Source: Natronogracilivirga saccharolytica (GTDB taxonomy: Bacteria; Bacteroidota; Rhodothermia; Balneolales; Natronogracilivirgulaceae). From it: 64,000 nucleotides of DNA. Every line of letters starts with the position of its first letter. Position 1 is the stretch's first letter. Below, piece by piece: positions 17,199 through 24,704 of this stretch. The DNA is taken from contig NZ_JAFIDN010000002.1 of assembly GCF_017921895.1 (NCBI RefSeq), forward strand, positions 1-64,000, read 5' to 3'. The notes beneath the pieces are model-generated. The model worked only from the letters and a program-made list of their open reading frames with translations. It did no database searches and was not told where the DNA came from. The position numbers were made by a program, and so were the translations under genes.

Positions 17199-18161
17199 AT
17201 GCAAAACAAACGATCAGTCGCCTTTGGCCACTTCCCGAGAATCAGGATTCAGGATGGTGAACACCTGCTCTGGAATCCGTTAAAAAAGCAAGCTTTTCGT
17301 CAACGGCCTGAAGAACGGGTCCGCCTGCAGTTACTGGAATATCTCATTCTTCAAAGCAGCATACCGACCAGCCGTATTGCAACTGAGACTGCGGTTCCTT
17401 CCCGCTATTCACGCGGACGAACAGACATTTTGTGCCACGACCCGGATTTTCAGCCCTGGCTGCTGATCGAATGCAAAGCCGATAATGTTAAAATCGGGCC
17501 AAAAACCGCACTTCAGTCCGCACATTACAACAGGCACATCAGCGCTCCGTACATCATGATGTCCAACGGGATACAGGACCTACTCTTTGACATGTCACCG
17601 AAACCTGTTGCGCTGGAACCTTCCGGCTATCCGCCCGAAATCAAACCCGGATTTCCCTTCACGTCCATGGAACCATCTTACTGGACCGGGCGCGGATTCC
17701 TGCCTGAAAATATGGATTCAGATGCGGCATCCGCACTTTCAGCCCTGCTCTGCCACCTGTTTCATCAGTCCGGAGAATCCCGGTCCTACCTTACTCTGAA
17801 TGCCCCTCATGAAAGCAAGGTGTACACACATTTTTATCTGCTGACCAATGCTCCCGGTTCACCTGATTCACTTTTGGCATTTACTGTGATGGCTGCAGGT
17901 CCCGGCGATGCCGTCATTGTTGCCGCCGGCAACCGCCGCAAAAAAATCACCGGCATTCTGACCATCGCCATTGATCAGAGCGGCACATTTCACTCACCGG
18001 AATTGATTATGGCTGAAAACGACAATATTATCACTCCTGATATCTCTCCGGTTGAACAGATATGCCTGGAGCCGTCATCTGCACGAGCCGGCAAACCGGC
18101 TGAAAACATTATACCAAAACTTGCGCGGGCACTCGAAGAACTCCTGCTTCACGGCAAATAA
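17199..18161 (+). CDS. HsdR_N-like PD-(D/E)XK nuclease-fold protein
   Basis: 320 residues from the ATG at 17199; an in-frame TTG at 17154 is a weaker start. Residues about 24-110 resemble the stand-alone form of the type I restriction R-subunit N-terminal domain (HSDR_N_2): an RPEERVRLQLLEYL helix, then RTDILCHDPDF with D76, and LIECKADN with E91 and K93, which together form a D-x14-E-x-K nuclease core. The C-terminal 200 residues match nothing I know. No methylase or specificity gene is near, so a role in restriction is doubtful; a nuclease or DNA-binding house-keeping role is inferred only from the fold. Confidence 0.65.
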   Translation: MQNKRSVAFGHFPRIRIQDGEHLLWNPLKKQAFRQRPEERVRLQLLEYLILQSSIPTSRIATETAVPSRYSRGRTDILCHDPDFQPWLLIECKADNVKIGPKTALQSAHYNRHISAPYIMMSNGIQDLLFDMSPKPVALEPSGYPPEIKPGFPFTSMEPSYWTGRGFLPENMDSDAASALSALLCHLFHQSGESRSYLTLNAPHESKVYTHFYLLTNAPGSPDSLLAFTVMAAGPGDAVIVAAGNRRKKITGILTIAIDQSGTFHSPELIMAENDNIITPDISPVEQICLEPSSARAGKPAENIIPKLARALEELLLHGK

Positions 18162-18306
18162 TCACCTTTCAGTCACCGGATGCAACGTGCACCTGCAGCC
18201 GTGCTTCAGTAACTATCCGGAAAGCAATCACTAACCTGCCAAGAACGAAATCAGCATCTATTAATAACGCTGTCAGCAACAATCAAGAACTTAAACATTA
18301 CACATT

Positions 18307-19665
18307 ATGAGCACCGATCCTGACAAGAAAATTTCTGAAATGTATTCCGGACACCGGCAGAATCTGATGAGTCTGTTCAGGGAGTTTCCATCCGATGTTA
18401 TCTTTCTCAAAGGCGGATCTGTTGCTCACCGTTACGACACAGACTTCGAATATCCCTTCCGCCAGGAATCAAATTTTCTGTACCTCACAGGTATTGAGGA
18501 GCCTGATATGGCGGCTCTGTTTGACTGTAAAAGCGGAGAGTACCGGCTCATTATCCCCCGGAGAGATGCTCAGTTTGCGGTATGGATGGGATACGTCAGA
18601 TCAGCGGATGAGTATGCTGTAATGTATGGTCCTGATCATATCATGTACAATGATGAAGTGCCGGACTGGCTCAAGAAAAGACAGCCGGGTACCGTTCACT
18701 GCCTGCCGGATGCTGAAGGTGATATCCGTCAGTTAGGATTAAAATCCGACACCGGTCATCTGAAAGATGCCCTTGCCTATTGCAGGGCAATCAAGTCAGA
18801 AGGCGAAATCGATTGTCTGCGCAGATCTGCCGCGGTTGCAAACCAGGCACATCTCGATCTCATGCATACCGTATTTCCCGGGATGTACGAATATGAGCTG
18901 AAGGCGGTTTTTGACCGGCATACTACACAAAGCGGACATTTACACGATCCCTACTCAGGAATATTTGCATCCGGGCCCGGTTCCGCCATTCTGCATTACA
19001 CCGGAAAAAACCGCATGCTGCAGGATGGAGAGCTGTTCCTGGTTGATGCCGGTACCGAGTACAGGGGCTATGCCTCAGATATCACACGAACCTATCCCGT
19101 GAACGGATCATTTACCCCGATTCAGGCAGAACTCTATGACATTGTTCTCGAAGCTCAGAATACGGCTTTGAATCAGATACGGCCGGGTCAGAAAATGGAG
19201 GATATTCATCTCTCTGCGGCACGTATCATAATTGAAGGTCTCCGCGATGCGGGAATCGTGACCGGAGAAACGGAGGAACTAATGGAAAAAAATGTTTTCG
19301 CCTTGTTTTTCCCCCATGGTCTCGGACACCTGATGGGGCTGGACACTCACGATGTCGGTGGCTATCCGAAAGGGACGGAAAAAATCGACCGTCCCGGATT
19401 GCGGTTTTTGAGGGCCCGGCGAACGATGGAGCCCGGTATGGTGCTGACCATAGAGCCCGGACTCTACTTCATCCCTGCATTGCTTGAACCAGCTTTTGCT
19501 GATGACAAATACTCCCCCCATCTGAACCAAAAAAAACTGAAGGAGCTCTTCGGCTTCGGCGGTATCCGCATCGAGGATAATGTGCTTGTCCGGGATGACG
19601 GAATTGAAAACATGACCAACGTACCCAAATCCAGAAAAGAGATTGAACACGTCATGAACAGATGA
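18307..19665 (+). CDS. pepP: Xaa-Pro aminopeptidase (M24B)
   Basis: Removes the N-terminal residue from peptides with proline in second position. 452 residues: an N-terminal creatinase-like domain (about 1-170) and the pita-bread catalytic domain. Dinuclear metal ligands are visible as VDAGTEYRGYASDITR (D247, D258), HGLGHLMGLDTHDVGG (H341), TIEPG (E383) and a final glutamate in GIRIEDN. Cytoplasmic, no signal peptide. Monocistronic by its spacing (145 bases upstream, 70 downstream). Confidence 0.92.
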   Translation: MSTDPDKKISEMYSGHRQNLMSLFREFPSDVIFLKGGSVAHRYDTDFEYPFRQESNFLYLTGIEEPDMAALFDCKSGEYRLIIPRRDAQFAVWMGYVRSADEYAVMYGPDHIMYNDEVPDWLKKRQPGTVHCLPDAEGDIRQLGLKSDTGHLKDALAYCRAIKSEGEIDCLRRSAAVANQAHLDLMHTVFPGMYEYELKAVFDRHTTQSGHLHDPYSGIFASGPGSAILHYTGKNRMLQDGELFLVDAGTEYRGYASDITRTYPVNGSFTPIQAELYDIVLEAQNTALNQIRPGQKMEDIHLSAARIIIEGLRDAGIVTGETEELMEKNVFALFFPHGLGHLMGLDTHDVGGYPKGTEKIDRPGLRFLRARRTMEPGMVLTIEPGLYFIPALLEPAFADDKYSPHLNQKKLKELFGFGGIRIEDNVLVRDDGIENMTNVPKSRKEIEHVMNR

Positions 19666-19735
19666 CAGTCGGTGCTCATTTTCGTAAATTGTCTTATTCG
19701 ATCACCATCCGCTCATCACCACACTATCACACGTT

Positions 19736-21655
19736 ATGTCCACCAGCTATAAAGCCCTGACCCGGGCCTACCGGCCGCAAACATTCGAAGACATCGTATC
19801 CCAGGAACATGTAAGCAACACCCTGAAAAATGCGATTGCCAATGAACGGCTGAGTCATGCCTATCTGTTTTGCGGTCCGCGGGGCGTGGGAAAAACCACG
19901 ATGGCGCGTGTTCTGGCCAGGACCATCAATGAAGTGGACATGAACGTGGACGGGGAGGAGCTTAACAACACACTGAACATCATTGAAATTGATGCCGCCT
20001 CGAACAACAGTGTGGAAGATATCCGGTCGCTGAGGGAGCGTGTTCGTATTCCTCCGCAAAGCGGACGGTACAAAGTCTATATCATCGATGAAATTCACAT
20101 GCTCAGCAAGGCCGCATTCAACGCCCTGCTCAAAACGCTGGAGGAACCTCCCGCCCATGTCATTTTCATCTTTGCAACAACCGAACCGCACCGGATTCTG
20201 CCAACCATTCTCTCGCGTTGCCAGCGTTTTGACTTCCGGAGAATCACCGTGGAGGAGATTGTCGACCGGCTCAAAACCATTGCTGAAAAAGAGAGCATTG
20301 AGATTGACACCGAATCACTCCATGTCATAGCCAAGAAGGCGGACGGCGCTCTGCGCGATGCGCTCGGGATTCTGGATCAGGCCGTTGCATTCTGCGGCAC
20401 GAGTATTTCCTATGACGAGCTGCACCGGGCGCTGAATATCGTAAGCACGGAACGCATGTTTGAGCTTACGGACGCACTGATCCGGAAAGATGCACGGGCA
20501 GGCATGGCGCTGCTTCACAATCTTCTGCACATTGGTAATGACATTCAGGAGTTTCTTGGGGCCCTGACCGAGCACTTCCGGAACATGTACCTGGCAAAGG
20601 ACTCACAGAATTTTTACCTGATTGAAGCCACCGACGACACTAAGCAGCGTTTTCAGAAGATAGCATCGCATTTTTCGGAAGACGATCTGATGCGCATGAT
20701 GCATATTGTGCACGAGGCGGAGTTTTCCATCAGAAATGCACAGCAGCCGAGAATTCACCTTGAAGTGACCCTGCTGAAGCTTTTCCACATGTCCCGCACC
20801 GATGGTCTCCGGGAGCTGGTTCTGAAACTGGATCAGCTTGAGCAAAAAGTGACCTCAGATTCCCCGGGCGGGGATACCGGAAAAGCCGGTCCGGAGCAAG
20901 ACAGTCCGGGGCATGGTGGGAAACCATCTCAATCTGCTGAGGAAGCGGCAAAACAGAAACCACAGCCTCCGCCCCGGAAAGAGAAACCAGCCCCCTCTTC
21001 AGCCTCACAGAATGTCGGAACCGGTGATCGCTCCGGAAGTACCGCCGAGCCCGGAGGACAGGTTCGAGATGAGCCTGACATTTTCGGAACTCCTACATTA
21101 AAGCGACCGAAAAACCATCTCTCGGCAGTTTCGCTTCCGGACAAGAATGCGGATACTGCTTCAGGTCATGGAGAAATCAGGGGCAATCTTGCCCTTTCTC
21201 CTAAACCGGATCCTGAAAAGTCCGGAGAAACTGCGCAAAGCGGGCAGAATCCCCTGCCACAGGAAACCAAACGAAAACCGCTGCGACAGGCAGAGAACCT
21301 GGATGAAATCACTGAAATCTGGCCTGATTATCTCGAGACCCTGCGCAGTTCAGTGAGCAACATGCTCTATTTTTCGATCCAGAAAACGAGACCCGTCGCT
21401 CTTGACAAAGGGCTGGTGACACTGGAATGCAGTGACAGTTTTACCTCGGATATAATCCGGGAACAGCACCGGAAATTATGCGATGTCCTCAAAGAACATT
21501 TCGGGTATGCATTACGTTTTACATCACAGCTTGTAGAACAGGAAAAGCGCAGCGACAACGTGCATGACCCGTACGAACACTTTGCGGAGCTGCAGAAAAA
21601 AGACCCCGCACTGCGGCGCATTGTTGAACTGTTCGGTGCGGAACTTGAATATTAA
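19736..21655 (+). CDS. dnaX: DNA polymerase III subunit gamma/tau
   Basis: Clamp-loader ATPase of the replicase. 639 residues. The AAA+ module shows Walker A GPRGVGKTT at 47-55, DEIHML at 118-123 and the sensor/arginine-finger SRC at 160-162. Residues about 380-500 are a low-complexity Pro/Ser/Lys linker, followed by a tau-like C-terminal domain. Odd: the segment between Walker A and EIDAASNN (about residues 63-81) has no cysteine, whereas the usual DnaX has a four-cysteine zinc module here. Followed after 27 bases by the YbaB gene and then recR, the common bacterial arrangement. Confidence 0.95.
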   Translation: MSTSYKALTRAYRPQTFEDIVSQEHVSNTLKNAIANERLSHAYLFCGPRGVGKTTMARVLARTINEVDMNVDGEELNNTLNIIEIDAASNNSVEDIRSLRERVRIPPQSGRYKVYIIDEIHMLSKAAFNALLKTLEEPPAHVIFIFATTEPHRILPTILSRCQRFDFRRITVEEIVDRLKTIAEKESIEIDTESLHVIAKKADGALRDALGILDQAVAFCGTSISYDELHRALNIVSTERMFELTDALIRKDARAGMALLHNLLHIGNDIQEFLGALTEHFRNMYLAKDSQNFYLIEATDDTKQRFQKIASHFSEDDLMRMMHIVHEAEFSIRNAQQPRIHLEVTLLKLFHMSRTDGLRELVLKLDQLEQKVTSDSPGGDTGKAGPEQDSPGHGGKPSQSAEEAAKQKPQPPPRKEKPAPSSASQNVGTGDRSGSTAEPGGQVRDEPDIFGTPTLKRPKNHLSAVSLPDKNADTASGHGEIRGNLALSPKPDPEKSGETAQSGQNPLPQETKRKPLRQAENLDEITEIWPDYLETLRSSVSNMLYFSIQKTRPVALDKGLVTLECSDSFTSDIIREQHRKLCDVLKEHFGYALRFTSQLVEQEKRSDNVHDPYEHFAELQKKDPALRRIVELFGAELEY

Positions 21656-21682
21656 TTGAATCATAATTACCGGAGTCAGCTT

Positions 21683-22012
21683 ATGAATATGGCAGATATG
21701 TTTGGCAAACTGACCGATATGCAGAAAAAAATGGAAGAAGCCAAGCAGCAGCTGCATGAACTGGAAGTGGAAGCTCATGCGGGCGGCGGCATGGTAAAGG
21801 TAACCGCCAACGGAAACCGTGAAATCACCTCAATAAAAATTGACAAAGATCTTGTCGACCCCAACGACACAGAAATGCTCGAAGATCTTGTCGTAGCCGG
21901 TATCAATCAGGCACTTAAAAAGGCCGAAGAAGCCGGACAGGAAAAAATGAGCGAGATAACCAAGGGCATGCTTCCGGGTGGAATGGATCTCGGCAACCTT
22001 GGCCTGAAGTGA
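21683..22012 (+). CDS. YbaB/EbfC nucleoid-associated protein
   Basis: Small dimeric DNA-binding protein, 109 residues from the ATG at 21683 (a TTG at 21656 directly after the dnaX stop is less likely; CGGAG precedes the ATG). The family pattern is clear: an N-terminal helix with KMEEAKQQLHELEVEA, the GGGMVKVTANGN strand pair and ITSIKIDKDLVDPNDTEMLEDLV. It sits between dnaX and recR as in most bacteria and is probably cotranscribed with them. Confidence 0.92.
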   Translation: MNMADMFGKLTDMQKKMEEAKQQLHELEVEAHAGGGMVKVTANGNREITSIKIDKDLVDPNDTEMLEDLVVAGINQALKKAEEAGQEKMSEITKGMLPGGMDLGNLGLK

Positions 22013-22045
22013 TAATATCCAACACAGACAGTTGACACCCCACTG

Positions 22046-22648
22046 ATGCAGCTCATTTCAGAAACGCTTGAGCAGGCTGTTGAACAGCTGGCCCGGCTCC
22101 CGGGAATGGGACGAAAGTCCGCCCAGCGTATTGCCATGCATTTGCTCAAGCAAAATGACGAACAGGTCCTGCGGCTTTCAAAAGCCATTGCCGATCTCAA
22201 GAAAAACATCCGGTATTGCTCGACGTGCTTCAATATCACGGATCAGGATCCCTGCCCCATCTGCTCATCCGAAAAACGCAACACGGGTGTGGTTTGTGTC
22301 GTGGAAGAGCCAAAGGATGTCTATGTCATAGAGCGCACGAGGGAGTTCAATGGCCGTTACCATGTGCTGGGAGGTGTCATCTCTCCCCTTCAAAATGTGG
22401 GGCCCGATGAAATCCGTGTCAATGAACTCATCCGGAGAATTCGCGACGGAGAAGGAATCAAGGAGCTGATTCTGGCTCTTAATCCCGATGCCGAGGGTGA
22501 GGCAACCGGATATTATATCAACAAGCTGGCCCAGCCCATGGGAGTTGATGTGACCCGCATTGCCCACGGAATACCCATGGGTACGGATCTCGAGTTTATC
22601 GATGATGCCACGCTGACCCGGGCGTTTGCCGGACGCAGAAACTTCTGA
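22046..22648 (+). CDS. recR: Recombination mediator RecR
   Basis: Helps RecF/RecO load RecA at gaps in DNA. 200 residues, the normal length: helix-hairpin-helix LPGMGRKSAQRIA near residues 18-30, zinc finger with C58, C61, C70 and C73, then the Toprim domain beginning VCVVEEPKDVYVIE and containing NPDAEGEATGYYI. 33 bases after the YbaB gene. Confidence 0.96.
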   Translation: MQLISETLEQAVEQLARLPGMGRKSAQRIAMHLLKQNDEQVLRLSKAIADLKKNIRYCSTCFNITDQDPCPICSSEKRNTGVVCVVEEPKDVYVIERTREFNGRYHVLGGVISPLQNVGPDEIRVNELIRRIRDGEGIKELILALNPDAEGEATGYYINKLAQPMGVDVTRIAHGIPMGTDLEFIDDATLTRAFAGRRNF

Positions 22649-22835
22649 GATTCCCTTTCATTTCTCTTTCTGACCGCTTCAGAACGCACCTGACTGCTCG
22701 TGTACGTATCTTGAACACTTCTGACCGCTTCGGACCACTTCTGAACAGATCTGACAACACCAGACTGCCCGACTGACTAACTGTTTAACTGTATTACTGT
22801 TTAACTGTTAACTGAATAACGGTCTCGCCTGCATA
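22649..22835. repeat. Repetitive convergent intergenic tract
   Basis: Between the converging recR and porin genes. TTCTGACCGCTTC occurs twice (about 22668-22680 and 22719-22731), and 22770-22815 consists of repeated ACTGTTTAACTG-like units. No hairpin with a T-run is evident, so this does not look like an ordinary terminator. Confidence 0.5.
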
Positions 22836-23954
22836 TTAAAAGTAAAACTGTGCCTGCAGCATAACCACATGGGCAGGATCATCGAAATCGATATCGTCCG
22901 ACGGTTGTGTTCTCAGATTGTATGCCAGAATGAGTCTGTTCATGAAAAACGGTCGATCCTGCAGTACGCTGATGCTGTATGAGCCTCCGGCTGTTAGGAA
23001 TACCTGCTTTTCCGTACTCGCATCACCCAGGTCATTATACAAGTACTCACCCATCGCGAAAAGCTCTATATGCGATGCTACCAATGCACTGCCAAACAGT
23101 GAGGCGCCAAGATGATGATGGATGCCGTGAGGCTCCACCTCCTGATAGCTGATTCCGATGAAGTCTGCCTTGACACGGAAGGGCTGCTGTCCCGGAAGCG
23201 GCCCCCAATAGGCATTGGCAGAGTAGGAGTAATAATTTCTTCCGGTTCCGCCGATTTCCGTTAACGGATTTTGTGATGTGTTCACACTTCCATACGCTCC
23301 CAGCTCCAGCTCATCACGATCGCCGGGCCAGTGCGTCGCTGATGCACTGAATGCAAATCCGTCAGTACTGATTCCGTCGTCAACCGGGTCATTGCTTGCT
23401 CCCCTTCTGAAGTTCCAGCCATTGTACCCGTTATGCAGGAAACCCCTGAGTTCCCAGTTCGGAGTATTCCATAGCGCTTCAACACCATAGTCGCGGCCGT
23501 CAGCGCCAATAGTCATGCGTGCCCATTTATCCGAAATGGCCGGACGGTCGATTGCATCAATATGAGCATGTCCTGTTCTGGCGTAAGCCCGGGGCTGTGT
23601 ACCGACAAAACGACCTGCCCGAATGGTCAGATTATCATTCAGGTAATATTCACCCCGGACATCCAGCAGGGTGGCACTGGCACCCGAACCTTCCATCTGA
23701 AGAAAAACACCGAGGTCGTCTCCGATATCTGTATAAAGCCGCAGCCTCATTCTCCGAAGGCCAAACCCGACACGTTCGTTCTGATCTGAGGTGTAGGTCA
23801 GGCGGGGCTGTATGGTGCCTCCTATACCAAGCGAAATATCATCCGCCATGGTGCGGACGATGCCGGGTTCGTTTTCCTGAGCTTGTGCTTCAGAGGTTAT
23901 GCCCGCGAGAAGGGCGGCAGCAACAGCTGCAAACAGTACTTTATTTATATTCAT
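22836..23954 (-). CDS. Outer-membrane porin, OprO/OprP-like
   Basis: 372 residues with a clean signal peptide (hydrophobic core VLFAAVAAALLAGI, cleavage after AQA near residue 25) and a C-terminal strand ending in phenylalanine (LQAQFYF), as needed for barrel assembly. The block RMRLRLYTDIGDDLGVFLQME followed by LTIRAGRFVGTQP resembles phosphate-selective porins O and P, though specificity cannot be inferred. No TAACA repeats are seen upstream, so there is no sign that it shares the pst control. Confidence 0.65.
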   Translation of the reverse strand: MNINKVLFAAVAAALLAGITSEAQAQENEPGIVRTMADDISLGIGGTIQPRLTYTSDQNERVGFGLRRMRLRLYTDIGDDLGVFLQMEGSGASATLLDVRGEYYLNDNLTIRAGRFVGTQPRAYARTGHAHIDAIDRPAISDKWARMTIGADGRDYGVEALWNTPNWELRGFLHNGYNGWNFRRGASNDPVDDGISTDGFAFSASATHWPGDRDELELGAYGSVNTSQNPLTEIGGTGRNYYSYSANAYWGPLPGQQPFRVKADFIGISYQEVEPHGIHHHLGASLFGSALVASHIELFAMGEYLYNDLGDASTEKQVFLTAGGSYSISVLQDRPFFMNRLILAYNLRTQPSDDIDFDDPAHVVMLQAQFYF

Positions 23955-24011
23955 ATGATTATATCCTGATCAATTATTGGATAATGTAAAATGCGGGACG
24001 CGGAAGGAACA

Positions 24012-24037
24012 GCCCGCCGGTAACGCGGGCAAAATTA
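24012..24037 (-). promoter_or_regulatory. Candidate promoter box and 5' hairpin for the porin gene
   Basis: On the minus strand TAATTTTG (24037-24030) is a perfect match to the Bacteroidota -7 consensus TAnnTTTG; no good -33 TTG is seen. Directly downstream GCCCGC (24030-24025 on the minus strand) pairs with GCGGGC (24017-24012) around a seven-base loop. If transcription starts just after the box, the porin mRNA would begin with or near a six-pair GC hairpin, about 60 bases before the ATG. Confidence 0.4.
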
Positions 24038-24123
24038 CAATTATATCATAAATTCTTTATGAAACAGTACTTTTTCATACCGGAAATGCCCCGGACCGTC
24101 TGCAGTTGTTTTTCAAAAAAGGA

Positions 24124-24693
24124 TTAAAACAGCCTGGTTTGTACTGTTTCTTTTTTTTCGGCCTTCTCGATGCTTGGCCTTGCATGCTGGCCGCGGTATA
24201 CCGTCAGCATTTCCGGAACAAATGATCTCTCGAACGCCCTCCTGGCAAAACCCTCAAGAGCTTTCTTTCCGTTGCTTGTAATGGCGATGTTTCCGTTCTC
24301 ATCCTCCTGCAGAAACCCGAACTGGCGAAGATCATTTACAATGAGAAACGAGAGCTGCGGTACGGTGCCGGAGTGGGACTCGATAAAACTTCGGTGGTTG
24401 TTGTCATCGGGCGGATAGACCGCCATGCCCATGATATTAAATTCCACTTCCGTCAACGGATAGCCTGATGAGTCTTTGGTAAGCATATTATCCCATGCCG
24501 GCTGGCTGTAATACAGCCCAAACCAGTGCTTGGCCTCTTTAACCAGCTTTTTTGTAACTGTGCAGGCAAAGTACTCACCGGATAATGCCCTTCTCGGTTC
24601 CCCGCGGGACCGGTACATTCCTACCATGGATGCCAGATCCAGGACATGCAAATTTGGCGGATACACAAAAAAGCCATCGGACTTTTTTTGCAT
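24124..24693 (-). CDS. Protein of unknown function, downstream of topA
   Basis: 189 residues, no signal peptide or membrane segment. I do not recognise a family. The N-terminal half is rich in aromatic residues (EAKHWFGLYYSQPAWDNM); residues about 105-155 (SFLIVNDLRQFGFLQEDENGNIAITSNGKKAL) look like a winged-helix fragment: helix, short helix, beta hairpin, GKKAL. The C-terminus is charged and probably disordered. Its ATG lies 11 bases after the topA stop codon, so it is cotranscribed with topA; a link to DNA topology is only a guess from context. Confidence 0.75.
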   Translation of the reverse strand: MQKKSDGFFVYPPNLHVLDLASMVGMYRSRGEPRRALSGEYFACTVTKKLVKEAKHWFGLYYSQPAWDNMLTKDSSGYPLTEVEFNIMGMAVYPPDDNNHRSFIESHSGTVPQLSFLIVNDLRQFGFLQEDENGNIAITSNGKKALEGFARRAFERSFVPEMLTVYRGQHARPSIEKAEKKETVQTRLF

Positions 24694-24704
24694 GGCAACC
24701 TCAG

